The notes under the pieces were generated by a model, which was given only the letters and a program-made list of their open reading frames with translations, was not told the DNA's origin and ran no database searches. DNA of 64,000 nucleotides from Endozoicomonas sp. SCSIO W0465 (lineage in GTDB: Bacteria > Pseudomonadota > Gammaproteobacteria > Pseudomonadales > Endozoicomonadaceae), in NCBI RefSeq assembly GCF_023716865.1, contig NZ_CP092417.1, positions 4,318,001-4,382,000 of the forward strand, read 5' to 3'. The first letter of the stretch is position 1. Every line of letters starts with the position of its first letter. Made by a program: the position numbers and the translations under genes. Positions 54,137 to 62,933 of this stretch are shown piece after piece.

Positions 54137-54922
54137 ATGTCTAAATTCTCCGCTCTTCTGTTAACGGCCATGATGACTACCAGCGCTGGCTGGTCTATGA
54201 CGGTCAATGCAGAGGTAGACGGCAAGGACGGCACCGTCCAGAGTCCCGAAACCCTTATTGAAAGTCAGCTAAAAAAACTCGATGCCAGCATCCCCATAGA
54301 GTCGATCAGCAAAAGCCCGATGCCTGGCATCTACCAGGTAATGCTCAAAGGAGGCTTTGTTCTCTACAGCAGCGAAAACGGCCAGTTTTTTATTAAAGGC
54401 GATTTGATGGAAGTTCGTGGTACCCAGCTGGTTAACCTGACAGAAGCGATTAAAAGTCAGCAAAATGCCAGGCTACTCAAATTTCTGAAAAAGGAAAGTA
54501 TGGTGATCTTTGCACCGAAAGGTGAAACCAAAGGCGTGGTTTATGCCTTCACCGATGTCGACTGTGGCTACTGCCGCAAACTGCACCGGGAAGTTAACCA
54601 GTTAAACGAGCTGGGCATTGAACTGCGTTATCTCGCCTTCCCCCGCGGTGGCCAGCAATCCCCGGTGCACGGCAAGATGACTGATGCCTGGTGTTCCGTA
54701 GACCGTAAGCAGGCATTGACCGACCTGAAAACCGGCAAACCCGTCAGTGTGGATAGTAAAGGTGATAAGGCAGCCTGCAGTGCTGTCATTGATGAGCACT
54801 ATAATCTGGGTATCCAGATGGGCATTAACGGCACACCTGCCATGGTGCTGGAAAATGGCCAGGTTATTCCGGGTTATCGCCCTGCTGCAGATATCGCCAG
54901 AATCATCGAAAGCCAGTCTTGA
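54137..54922 (+). CDS. dsbC: Periplasmic thiol:disulfide isomerase DsbC
   Basis: This 261-aa protein has a signal peptide (FSALLLTAMMTTSAGWSMTVNA), an N-terminal dimerisation domain and a thioredoxin fold with active site CGYC in FTDVDCGYCRKLH (about residues 142-145), a second structural Cys pair (AWCSVDR ... KAACSAVID) and the cis-Pro loop GINGTPAMVLENG. It rearranges wrong disulfides in exported proteins. ATG follows AAGGAA. It lies 215 bp after xerD. Confidence 0.95.
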   Translation: MSKFSALLLTAMMTTSAGWSMTVNAEVDGKDGTVQSPETLIESQLKKLDASIPIESISKSPMPGIYQVMLKGGFVLYSSENGQFFIKGDLMEVRGTQLVNLTEAIKSQQNARLLKFLKKESMVIFAPKGETKGVVYAFTDVDCGYCRKLHREVNQLNELGIELRYLAFPRGGQQSPVHGKMTDAWCSVDRKQALTDLKTGKPVSVDSKGDKAACSAVIDEHYNLGIQMGINGTPAMVLENGQVIPGYRPAADIARIIESQS

Positions 54923-54935
54923 TTTAATGGATCGG

Positions 54936-54958
54936 GAGCCTGCCTTGCAGGTCGGCTC
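54936..54958 (+). terminator. Possible terminator after dsbC
   Basis: GAGCC ... GGCTC encloses an inner CCTGC-CTT-GCAGG, allowing a hairpin 14 bp after the dsbC stop. There is no T run, so it is only tentative. Confidence 0.35.
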
Positions 54959-54992
54959 TCTGTTCCTTACTTATTCCGCAACCCACCACTAA

Positions 54993-55214
54993 CGGCTACA
55001 AAAACAGTTCGGCATCAACAACACAGCGGCCAATATACTACTGAGCGCCATAGGTGGACCACAGCGACTGACTGACTTTCTGCAATCTACCGGAGATTCC
55101 GTTACACGCCTTGACCGCATTGAGTCTGAATTGAATCAAGCTACCCCCGAGGAAAGAAACCCGATGATCGTAAAAATAGGTCAAGCTGTTTTCAGTCATT
55201 TTGGTATACAGTAA
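54993..55214 (+). pseudogene. Relic of a class A beta-lactamase
   Basis: The open stretch reads FGINNTAANILLSAIGGPQR, LTDFLQSTGDSVTRLDRIES and ELNQATPEER. This is the SDN-to-omega-loop block of class A beta-lactamases (TEM-type SDNTAANLLL ... GDHVTRLDRWEPELN), including the Glu of the omega loop. The SDN Ser is Ile here (INN). The Ser-x-x-Lys region and the KTG region are absent, and in-frame stops bound the piece at 54990 and 55212. It is a non-functional remnant about a quarter of the normal length. Confidence 0.8.
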
Positions 55215-55325
55215 TTCCATGCGCGCATTTTTCATGCTCATTGTTTTATAAACTTCTACCTCTTCAGATCACGCATCAGCCATTTTCTGAATTGAACGCT
55301 CTCCGCCTTTGGGCTTCTACTCTTT

Positions 55326-55757
55326 ATGAACAAACTATTCAATGCAGCAGCACAAAACATGAAAACATCCCAATATTCAACCCTGAAAGGCTGCTGTCAC
55401 GATGATTATATGAAAATAGCTATCACGATTGCCAAACAGGTGCCTGAGTATCCATTTGGTACCATCATTGTGGAAAATACCACCGGCAATGTTGTTGCAA
55501 CTGGCTTCAACCGTATCGCTGACAACCCGATATTTCATGGTGAAATTGATGCAATCAATCAATATGCATTGGTACACCATTCCAGAGACTGGTCAGCTCT
55601 CTCGCTCTACACCACAGCAGAGCCCTGCCCAATGCGCCAGAGCGCTATTGCGTGGTGTGGCATTGAAAACGTTTATTTCGGAACATCAATTCCCTATTTG
55701 AAACAGCTGGGATGGCAGCAAATTGATATCCGTGCTGAAGAAGTGGCCAAAAGCTAA
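55326..55757 (+). CDS. Cytidine/nucleoside-deaminase-like protein missing a zinc ligand
   Basis: This 143-aa protein has the CDA fold of guanine/tRNA-adenosine-type deaminases: His71 and Glu73 in FHGEIDAI and the block TTAEPCPMRQSAIAWCGI. In active enzymes this block is PCPMC; here the second Cys ligand is Arg104 (codon CGC, one transition from TGC). With Cys101 and His71 alone a catalytic zinc site is unlikely. The rest of the gene is intact, so the change may be recent. Start ATG has no strong ribosome-binding site. Confidence 0.75.
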   Translation: MNKLFNAAAQNMKTSQYSTLKGCCHDDYMKIAITIAKQVPEYPFGTIIVENTTGNVVATGFNRIADNPIFHGEIDAINQYALVHHSRDWSALSLYTTAEPCPMRQSAIAWCGIENVYFGTSIPYLKQLGWQQIDIRAEEVAKS

Positions 55758-56372
55758 GGGGAAAAAATACTGGCATTATTGTGTACCAGCATGCAAATAT
55801 AGGGACGGCAAATTTGGTCAACAACCATTACCCAATTGACAAGTGTTGTATGCTCAATAGTATGGAGTGCTGGTTTCACTCTTAGGGTAGACATTAAGCT
55901 CAAAAAAGGTTCGTTTCCGGCGGCAGAACCCACCTTGAACAGCCACAATAAAGCTTCGAAACCATTATCAATGGCTGAACAAGATGAGTACTGCAAATAG
56001 TAGATTAGTTGAAAAAAACTGTTGACCTGTTTCGACCGGTCAGAACTCCTAAGTATGGCGGAACAGCTTGGTTTTACTATACGACAGCGAGATATCCGTC
56101 CTTTGGATTTTATCCTCTCACTGATCGATGCCCTCGCTGGTGATGGAAACTGCGATACCCAGGCGGATCTACACCGTAAATTTAACGAGTTGACGGGGCT
56201 GAATGTCTCTTATCGTTCTTGGGCAAATCAAGCTAAAAAGGACGCGCTGCCTACTCTTATCCTGTGGCTATGGGTGCAGTGTCTGGAAATATTTTCCCGC
56301 AAAGTCATGGCGTTTGATGAAGACAGTCCATTTTCAGAGTTTGAGCACATTCTGATTCAGGACGGTTCGTCA

Positions 56373-58303
56373 ATCGGGTAAGGGCCGGTCTTTCTCCAGC
56401 CCTCCCCACAGCACCCGGCATGCGGGTCCGCACCGGGCGGTTCAACGATGATGGTGAAACCTGATCCATAAGTCTTTCAATGAAACAAGCCCAATTTTCG
56501 CGAGGTAACTGTTATTCAGTGCCTGTTGTACCGCATAGGTTTTACTCAGACGGTAATACCCTTTGCTGCTGGCTGCGATCTTGGCGGCGTTAATTTTATC
56601 AACGCCTAACCTGACCAGATTCTTAAAACGGGTTTTCGGCTTGCGCCATTGCTTCAGAAAGCAGCAACGGATTCGCCGACGTATCCATTGATCCAGCAGG
56701 GGAATTGGTCGGTGATATTCCGATAACCGGAAATACCCCATCCAACCCCGGATATATTGTGCCAATTTGCGTAACCGATGTTGCATTGAGACACCCCAGC
56801 GACGACTGGTCAACTTGAGTATCCGGTATTTGAATCGGTCCAGACACTTCTGGGCCCAGCGAACTTTCTTCCCTGTGAAGGTGAAACTCAGGAATTCGCT
56901 TTCTGTTGCTTTCACAACTTTACTTTTCCGGGAGTTAATCTTCAGTTTCAATTTGCGTTCAATGAATTGGGTAATGCTGTGCATCACCCGATCCCCTGCA
57001 CGCTGACTTTTGACGAGAATCACAAAATCATCACAGTATCTTGCAAAGCAATGACCCCGATATTCAAGCTCCTTGTCGAGTTCGTCGAGGACCACATTAG
57101 ACAGCAAGGGTGATAAAGGCCCACCCTGTGGCATGCCAACCCTGGTCGGGTAGACATTGCCCTCAATCATGACACCGGAGCGCAGGTAGCTACCAATCAG
57201 TTTCAGAAGGCGTTTGTCGCGGACCTTACGGGAGACCCTCGACATCAAAACGTCGTGATTAACCGTATCAAAGAATTTACTCAGATCAACGTCAACAGCG
57301 TAATGAAGCCCCCGGTTGATCAACTGCTTAACCTGACGGACTCCGTCGTGTGCTGACCGTCCCGGTCGGTAGCCGAAGCTGTTTGGAGAGAAACCCGGAT
57401 CAAAGACAGGGGTCAGCACCTGCACAATGGCCTGCTGTATGACCCTATCCATCACGGTAGGGATTCCCAGCAAACGCTCACCGCCGTCCGGCTTTTCTAT
57501 AACATGTCGGCGCACGGGTGATGGCTGGTAGGTTCCGTCCAATAAGGCTTGACGCACTGAAGGCCAATGCTGTTTGGCAAAGTCTGGATAAGCTTCAATA
57601 GTGACTCCATCAATACCCGGAGCACCCTTGTTGCTTTTGACCTGTTTCCATGCACTTGCCAGATTAGCCGGTTCAAGTACGCAATTTAGTAGATCATGGT
57701 TCAAAGCTGGTTAAAGATTCTGTCGCCAAGTACGGTGAGTCGCCGGACGGCTGCATCGCCTTGAGGGAATCAGTCTCCTCTTTGTCGTCGATGTTCGGCC
57801 CTTCGCTAACGACTTCCCATCCGTTAATGGCTTCTGTCGTACAGCTACTATGGCCTCTGCTGACTTCTGTCCAATCACCACGCGGAGTTACCTCTGCTGG
57901 CGCTATTGGTTGCCATCGGGTTTGCTCGAACAGGATGATGAGACCTGTTCGCCGAGCCTGTTGTAACCAGTGGCTGAGAACTGGGAATTACCAATCGCAT
58001 GTTGAACAGATCTCCCCGGATAAGGACATGAACTTTCAGTGCACAACCGCCGCATTTACCGTGTCTCACGAACCATAGGGCTTTGTGATCCTTGGCTCAC
58101 TCGCCCAGAGACTCAGCCTTATATGCGATTTCTGTACGTCGGCTCGCACCTTTGCACTCAGACTGCCTCCGCACAGCCCCTCGCGGGACTGCACTTGCCT
58201 TAAGCTAGTGGTTGTCATCAGCAGGCGTCTTTACCGCCAGTCAGATGTAGGTTCTCCCACAGGGGACTTTCACCCCATCAGTTCATGCCCATGCCGGGCG
58301 TAC
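56373..58303 (-). mobile_element. Group II intron, 1,931 bp
   Basis: Read on the minus strand it starts GTACGCCCGGCATGGG, contains the typical GGTGAAAGTCCCC region, encodes a maturase, and near its end has a domain V-like hairpin (GAACCGCCCGGTGCGG ... GCATGCCGGGTG, 56395-56440) before the end CTTACCCGAT. The flanking exon sequence reads through in frame for the host transposase, which fixes the boundaries. It is inserted antisense to the transposase. Confidence 0.85.
56442..57704 (-). CDS. ltrA: Group II intron reverse transcriptase/maturase
   Basis: This 420-aa protein has RT domain blocks: KSNKGAPGIDGVTIEAY (domain 0/1), VIEKPDGGERLLGIPTVMDR, DVDLSKFFDTVNHDVLM, GMPQGGPLSPLLSNVVLDEL and the catalytic FARYCDDFVIL (YxDD). 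The maturase X domain follows (KLAQYIRGWMGYFRLSEYH). No HNH endonuclease domain is visible, as in short group II intron proteins. It lies between intron domain I and domain V sequences. Confidence 0.94.
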   Translation of the reverse strand: MNHDLLNCVLEPANLASAWKQVKSNKGAPGIDGVTIEAYPDFAKQHWPSVRQALLDGTYQPSPVRRHVIEKPDGGERLLGIPTVMDRVIQQAIVQVLTPVFDPGFSPNSFGYRPGRSAHDGVRQVKQLINRGLHYAVDVDLSKFFDTVNHDVLMSRVSRKVRDKRLLKLIGSYLRSGVMIEGNVYPTRVGMPQGGPLSPLLSNVVLDELDKELEYRGHCFARYCDDFVILVKSQRAGDRVMHSITQFIERKLKLKINSRKSKVVKATESEFLSFTFTGKKVRWAQKCLDRFKYRILKLTSRRWGVSMQHRLRKLAQYIRGWMGYFRLSEYHRPIPLLDQWIRRRIRCCFLKQWRKPKTRFKNLVRLGVDKINAAKIAASSKGYYRLSKTYAVQQALNNSYLAKIGLVSLKDLWIRFHHHR

Positions 58304-59312
58304 CAAGCTGTCTATGATGCCCTGAAAGAAGCATTTCCCGGCAGGTTCTCAACGGTCAGTCCTGCTGCCGTCGAGCTTCATACGACAATGGATCTTCTCA
58401 CCAACAACCTGGTGCGGGTGCAGCTGACTGAAGATACCCGTTCAGAAAGAGACTGTCTGCCACCACTGCCAACATCCATGGCCTATATCCTGATGCTAAT
58501 GGATGCCGGTTATTTTGAGCTGGAACTCTTTGCCGCTATTGATGACAGGGAGGGTTCTTTTATCTGCAAGGCACCTCAGAGTATCAACCCGACGATACTC
58601 AGCGCGGTACGGGAGGATGGCAAGAATCTCAATCGCTACAAAGGACAAAAACTGAAGGATGTACTGTCTGGCTTCCCCAAAGACCAGTGCCTCGACCTGG
58701 ATGTAGAATGGCCGGGATTCAAAGCCTGGCCATTCCGCTTGGTTGTCCGCTGGAATGACAAAAAACAGAAGTGGGTTTTCGTTGTGACCAACCTGAACCG
58801 GGTGGAGTTCACCTTGAGTGATGTGCTCCAGGCCTATCGTCTACGGTGGCAGATAGAGCTGATTTTCAAAGAGATCAAATCCTATTCAGGGTGGCATCGT
58901 TTTAACACCAAATCAGCGACACTGGTGTTTAGCCTGATTCTGATGTCCTTTGTGGTTGTGACGTTGAAAAGGTACCTTGCCCATGCTGCACAGGCGAACC
59001 TCTGTGAAAGTGGGAGCATTGAGGAAATCTCGACGCACAAGGTGATGAAAAGTGGGACTCACCTGTTTGGTAATGTGATTTCATCGTTGATAAATGCAGG
59101 AAAGTCATTGGTCTCATGCATTAAAAAGCTACTGGACTTCTGGGGAAATAATGCGAAACGAGAACACCCTGCACGGGATGGTTGTTCAGGGCGTACAAGA
59201 TTAGGCTTCTGTGCAGTGGGTGGAGCTTAATGTCTACCTTAAGTGGTTTCACTAACCTCAATGTTTTTATAACACGGTACGCAGTGTCAGAGAGAGCTCT
59301 CAGAAACAGACT

Positions 59313-59948
59313 ATGGCTAAAATCAGTAGTGAAGAACGAGCCCGCCGTCAACAATCGTACGACGCAGTTATTCTGAATATTTTCATGACAGAAAGCTGGG
59401 AGGCGATCACCTATGACCGCCTGTCCAGAGAGCTGGACATCAGTAAATCAACACTGCAGCGTTACTACCCGAGCAGAATGCATTTTGTCAGCGCCCTTGA
59501 GGGTAACGTGATGCCAATCGTTGCCCGTAATCTTGATTGGCTCTATTTTGATTACGAACTGCTCTACAGTGAAAACTGACTGTAGGTCACGAAAAACAAG
59601 GATTGAGCAACATTACCGGACAATATGCTGACAACCTTTGTAGATAAAGGGCTTCAGCAATGTTCAACCCAGTAGCAGTCTGAAATCCTACAAGAGCCTC
59701 TTGATTTAGGCAGCAACCGGTCGTTTATCGCATCCTGGGAAACGGCATTAAACAGTGACCCCGATTTCCGGAATGTCGTCAGAATGTTCATTGATAACCT
59801 GATGTCCCGTTCGCCCCACCCTACCACCCAGGAAGCCATGATGCACCTGCTTGGACAACTGAAGACGGTTACATCCGATGATGATGCCCTGAAAACATTG
59901 AAAATTGCCTTGGGTACCTCAGTTCTGTCATTCAATAATTTTTTATAA
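59313..59948 (+). pseudogene. TetR-family regulator split by a MITE
   Basis: The 5' part (59313-59538) encodes a TetR N-terminal helix-turn-helix (TYDRLSRELDISKSTLQRYYPSRMHFVSALE). After removal of the MITE and one TCTTGATT copy the frame continues LDLGSNRSFIASWETALNSD to the TAA at 59946-59948, about 158 aa in all. With the MITE the protein stops at 59579. It converges with the SDR gene. Its target is unknown. Confidence 0.88.
59539..59698 (+). mobile_element. 160-bp MITE, copy 3, in the TetR gene
   Basis: It has the same ends as copies 1 and 2, with a clean 8-bp duplication TCTTGATT (59531-59538 and 59699-59706). It differs from copy 2 at single bases only (GGATTGAGC against GGATTGGGC). 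Confidence 0.95.
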
Positions 59949-60022
59949 TATCGATTTCGAACAAATGTACAGCTCTGGGGTAAAGAAGCATGACCATAAG
60001 ACCTGGAATTTATTCCAACTGC

Positions 60023-60089
60023 ACCAGAGAGATCGCAAAAACCACGAAGATCCTGTCTTATCCTTTTTACCCTTGGTGATCTCTCTGGT
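60023..60089. repeat. 12-bp perfect inverted repeat with 43-bp spacer
   Basis: ACCAGAGAGATC (60023-60034) and GATCTCTCTGGT (60078-60089) lie between the convergent TetR and SDR genes. It may be a bidirectional terminator with a long loop or the trace of a small mobile element; there is no T run directly after the stem. Confidence 0.7.
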
Positions 60090-60105
60090 TCAACAAAACA
60101 TCCCG

Positions 60106-60870
60106 TCAGTCGGCTGTTCGAACCACTTTGAAATTATCCCACGCCTGAGAAGTTGGCATCACTTCAAGACTGTTAATATTGATATGCGCTGGCTGCTGGG
60201 CAATCCAGAGAATAATATCGGCTATGTCTTCCGGACGAAGCGGATTAACCCCTTGATAAATGCTGTCACTTTTCGCCTGATCTCCCTTGAAACGCACCAG
60301 TGAAAACTCGGTTTCACACATTCCGGGCTCAAGACTGGTCACCCGAACGCCACTACCGGCAAGATCACAGCGCAGGTTCCGGGAAAACTGAGCCACAAAA
60401 GCCTTGCTGCCACCATAGACATGGCTACCCGGATAGGCCCAGTTGGCCGCGACCGAAGCCAGGTTAATAATGGCAGCTTTCGGTTGCGCACGGAGAATAG
60501 GCAATAATTTATGGGTCACATTCACCAGGCCGGTCACATTGGTATCGATCATGGTATGCCAGTCTTCCAGACTGGCTTCCCAGGCAGGACCCGCTCCCAG
60601 CGCAAGCCCGGCATTATTGACCAGAACTTCAATATTCCGAAAGCTTTCGGGCAATGCATCAACCATATCAGATACGGCCCGGGCATCACGGACATCGAGC
60701 GTGACACAATGAACCGGCACTTTGACAGACAACTCTTCAGCCAATGCCTTAAGCCGTTCACTGCGGCGACCGGTGATGATCAGTGAATAGCCATGTTCTG
60801 CAAACAGTCTGGCACTGGCCAAACCAAAGCCGGAGGTCGCTCCGGTCACTAAAACGGTGGTAAAACCCAT
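60106..60870 (-). CDS. YdfG-like short-chain dehydrogenase
   Basis: This 254-aa SDR enzyme has the NADP-binding TGATSGFGLASARLF with an Arg-rich following strand (TGRRSERL), NNAG in VLVNNAGLALG, and the catalytic Ser-Tyr-Lys in NLASVAANWAYPGSHVYGGSKAF. The tail (PEDIADIILWIAQQPAHININSLEVMPTSQAW) is typical of YdfG, an NADP-dependent 3-hydroxy acid/serine dehydrogenase. ATG at 60870 follows an AGGAGT-like site. It is isolated. The region 60871-61162 beyond it holds no supported gene. Confidence 0.9.
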   Translation of the reverse strand: MGFTTVLVTGATSGFGLASARLFAEHGYSLIITGRRSERLKALAEELSVKVPVHCVTLDVRDARAVSDMVDALPESFRNIEVLVNNAGLALGAGPAWEASLEDWHTMIDTNVTGLVNVTHKLLPILRAQPKAAIINLASVAANWAYPGSHVYGGSKAFVAQFSRNLRCDLAGSGVRVTSLEPGMCETEFSLVRFKGDQAKSDSIYQGVNPLRPEDIADIILWIAQQPAHININSLEVMPTSQAWDNFKVVRTAD

Positions 60871-61325
60871 GTTATGTTACTCCTGTTGGATGGTTTCCCG
60901 CACATTTGCCACATCAAAACAAGCATCTTATGACAATAATTACTGCTTTAAATCCCATTAAAGAGAACTTTTTTAATTCTTTCGTGTCTAATTAACACAT
61001 AAGAAGGATACAACCGTGATGAGCATAATTAAGTTGCCAATAATACCATGCACTGTTGATTTATCGCTGCGTGCCTGATGTGTCAGGCGTCCTGACAAGC
61101 AACAGTCTTGGGGCAGGTCTGCTCAAAAAACCAAAAATGAATGCGCTTGACAGGAGAGTCCAATGCACCCAATCAACAAGATACCGACCAATCCTCAGCC
61201 AGATTATGGAATTCCCAGGGAAGGAAAGGATTGCCGAATTTGTTTTTCTCCGTTTTTATCCTCGGAGACCCCTTTTGTATCGAAGACCGAATGTCAGCAT
61301 ATCTATCACACAGCTTGCATTTTAG

Positions 61326-62933
61326 GTAACTGTTCAGCACCCCCACATAAATCTGGAATTTTCTGATTTTTATACCATCCTCTTAAGCACCATTTTTCCA
61401 CAATATTCGCCAGCATGATTCCAGAACTACCCGCAACTATGTCGGCTGAGATTCTCTTGAAAGAGAATGCAGAGCTGCGGATGAGAGTTGCCTGTCTGGA
61501 AGAGCGATGTCGAGAATTGGAAGAAAAGGTTGGCAAGAACAGTCAAAACAGCAGCAAGCCGCCATCGTCTGATGGTTATCAAAAACCTTGTAAAAACAGT
61601 AATTCTCCAGATCATTCTGACGACCTTTCCGCAGATAAAGGTACCGATCCATCGGATGAAAAACCCAATCCTAAAAGTCTGAGACAGTCTTCTGGTAATA
61701 AAGCCGGTGGAAAGAAAGGGCATCAGGGCACTTGTCTTAAACAGGTCGATATCCCTGACTATATTGAGTACCTTCCGGTTAAAGAATGCAATAAATGTCA
61801 GGCGTCTCTTCTTGATAGTGAGCCGGTCAAATATATTGAACGACAGGTGTTTGAACCAGGGAGACCGGGTGAATTTGAAGTAACGGCCCATAGAGCTGAA
61901 GTAAAAATCTGCACTTGTGGTTGTCGGAATCAGGCTGAATTCCCGGAAGGTGTTACCGCTGCCGCACAATATGGCTCAGCCACACAGGCTATGGCCGTCT
62001 ATCTTAACCAATACCATTTCCTGCCTTTTAAGCGCGTGTCAGAGTATTTTAATACTCTCTATAAAATGAGTGTAAGTGCAGGCTCTGTCGCCAATTTTGT
62101 GGCCAGAACCTATGAAAATCTGGCTTCTACTGAAGAGGTTATTCGTGACGCCTTGCGGGAATCGTCTGTTGCCGGAGCCGATGAAACGGGTATGCGGGCC
62201 GAGGGCTCTTTGCACTGGCTACACGTTATGCGGGATGAACAATGGACGCTCTACTACTTGTCTGAAAAGCGAGGTCGTGAGGCCATGGACACGATGGGCA
62301 TACTGCTAACATTTGCAGGCGTTCTGGTTCATGATCATTGGAAATCCTATTTTGCATATGCGGCAACTCACGTACTTTGCAATGCCCATCACCTGAGGGA
62401 GCTTTTGGGTGTTGTTGATAGGGACAGCAATCAACTGGCGTTGCGATTGATGAAGCTACTGAGGCTTTCCTGGCATTACTGCAAGGGCTTTAAGACCATA
62501 GGTATGCTACAGATGCCAAGTGTTGTCTGTGAACGAATCGAGAAGATTTATGACCGGTTGCTTCAGCGGGCTCTAATGAAAGAAGTCGTCTATATGGAGA
62601 AGCAACGAGAGGAGCTTAAGCGCAAGAAAGTCAAGAATACTAAAGCTTACAATCTCTTCAAACGACTCACTGAGTTCAAGGCTGAGACACTGCGCTTCAT
62701 GTCAGATTTTACCATTCCCTTCGATAACAATGGCAGTGAACGGGATGTTCGAATGGCCAAGTTAAAGCAGAAAATCTCAGGCTGCTTCAGGAGTGCAGAC
62801 GGTGGTTCTATGTTTGCACGGATTCGCAGCTATTTGTCGTCTGCCAGAAAACAGGGAATGGACATATATCAATCACTTCATAGAGCTGTTCGGAATTACT
62901 GTAATATGCCTTTGCTCAGTGCTGAATAGTTAC
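61326..62933 (+). mobile_element. IS66 copy F, 1,608 bp
   Basis: This is a complete copy with the clean 8-bp duplication CATTTTAG (61318-61325 and 62934-62941). It is inserted in the RING finger codons of a RING/ankyrin gene. Confidence 0.96.
61415..62929 (+). CDS. IS66-family transposase (copy F)
   Basis: This intact 504-aa transposase is the same as copy C apart from one Thr to Ser change in SAGSVANFVAR. All DDE and zinc-finger residues are present. Confidence 0.94.
   Translation: MIPELPATMSAEILLKENAELRMRVACLEERCRELEEKVGKNSQNSSKPPSSDGYQKPCKNSNSPDHSDDLSADKGTDPSDEKPNPKSLRQSSGNKAGGKKGHQGTCLKQVDIPDYIEYLPVKECNKCQASLLDSEPVKYIERQVFEPGRPGEFEVTAHRAEVKICTCGCRNQAEFPEGVTAAAQYGSATQAMAVYLNQYHFLPFKRVSEYFNTLYKMSVSAGSVANFVARTYENLASTEEVIRDALRESSVAGADETGMRAEGSLHWLHVMRDEQWTLYYLSEKRGREAMDTMGILLTFAGVLVHDHWKSYFAYAATHVLCNAHHLRELLGVVDRDSNQLALRLMKLLRLSWHYCKGFKTIGMLQMPSVVCERIEKIYDRLLQRALMKEVVYMEKQREELKRKKVKNTKAYNLFKRLTEFKAETLRFMSDFTIPFDNNGSERDVRMAKLKQKISGCFRSADGGSMFARIRSYLSSARKQGMDIYQSLHRAVRNYCNMPLLSAE

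Larger units (their letters stand above)
56055..59230 (+). pseudogene. IS4-family transposase split by a group II intron
   Basis: The 5' part (to 56372) ends EHILIQDGSS and the 3' part (from 58304) continues QAVYDALKEAFPGRFSTVSP, a smooth IS4-type sequence after removal of 56373-58303. The YREK box is YRLRWQIELIFKEIK. The intron lies on the opposite strand, so it cannot be spliced from this gene's transcript and the transposase is inactive. ATG at 56055 is assumed; TTG at 56022 is possible. Confidence 0.85.
55886..59238 (+). mobile_element. IS4-family element carrying an antisense group II intron
   Basis: The inverted repeats GGTAGACATTAAGCTC (55886-55901) and its complement (59223-59238) bound the element. 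Without the 1,931-bp intron it is about 1.4 kb. A clear target duplication could not be defined; TGGTTTCACT occurs close to both ends (55871-55880 and 59244-59253) but not directly adjoining, so the exact tips may lie a few bases further out. Confidence 0.75.

Noticed and set aside
55038..55241. 67-aa minus-strand frame after dsbC
   Set aside because: It is antisense to the beta-lactamase relic, which has clear homology on the plus strand.
58085..58303. Extended N-terminus of the 3' part of the IS4 transposase
   Set aside because: This stretch belongs to the group II intron (complement of its 5' domain), so it is not transposase sequence.
59905..60303. 132-aa plus-strand frame between TetR and SDR
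   Set aside because: It runs antisense into the SDR gene and shows no domain.
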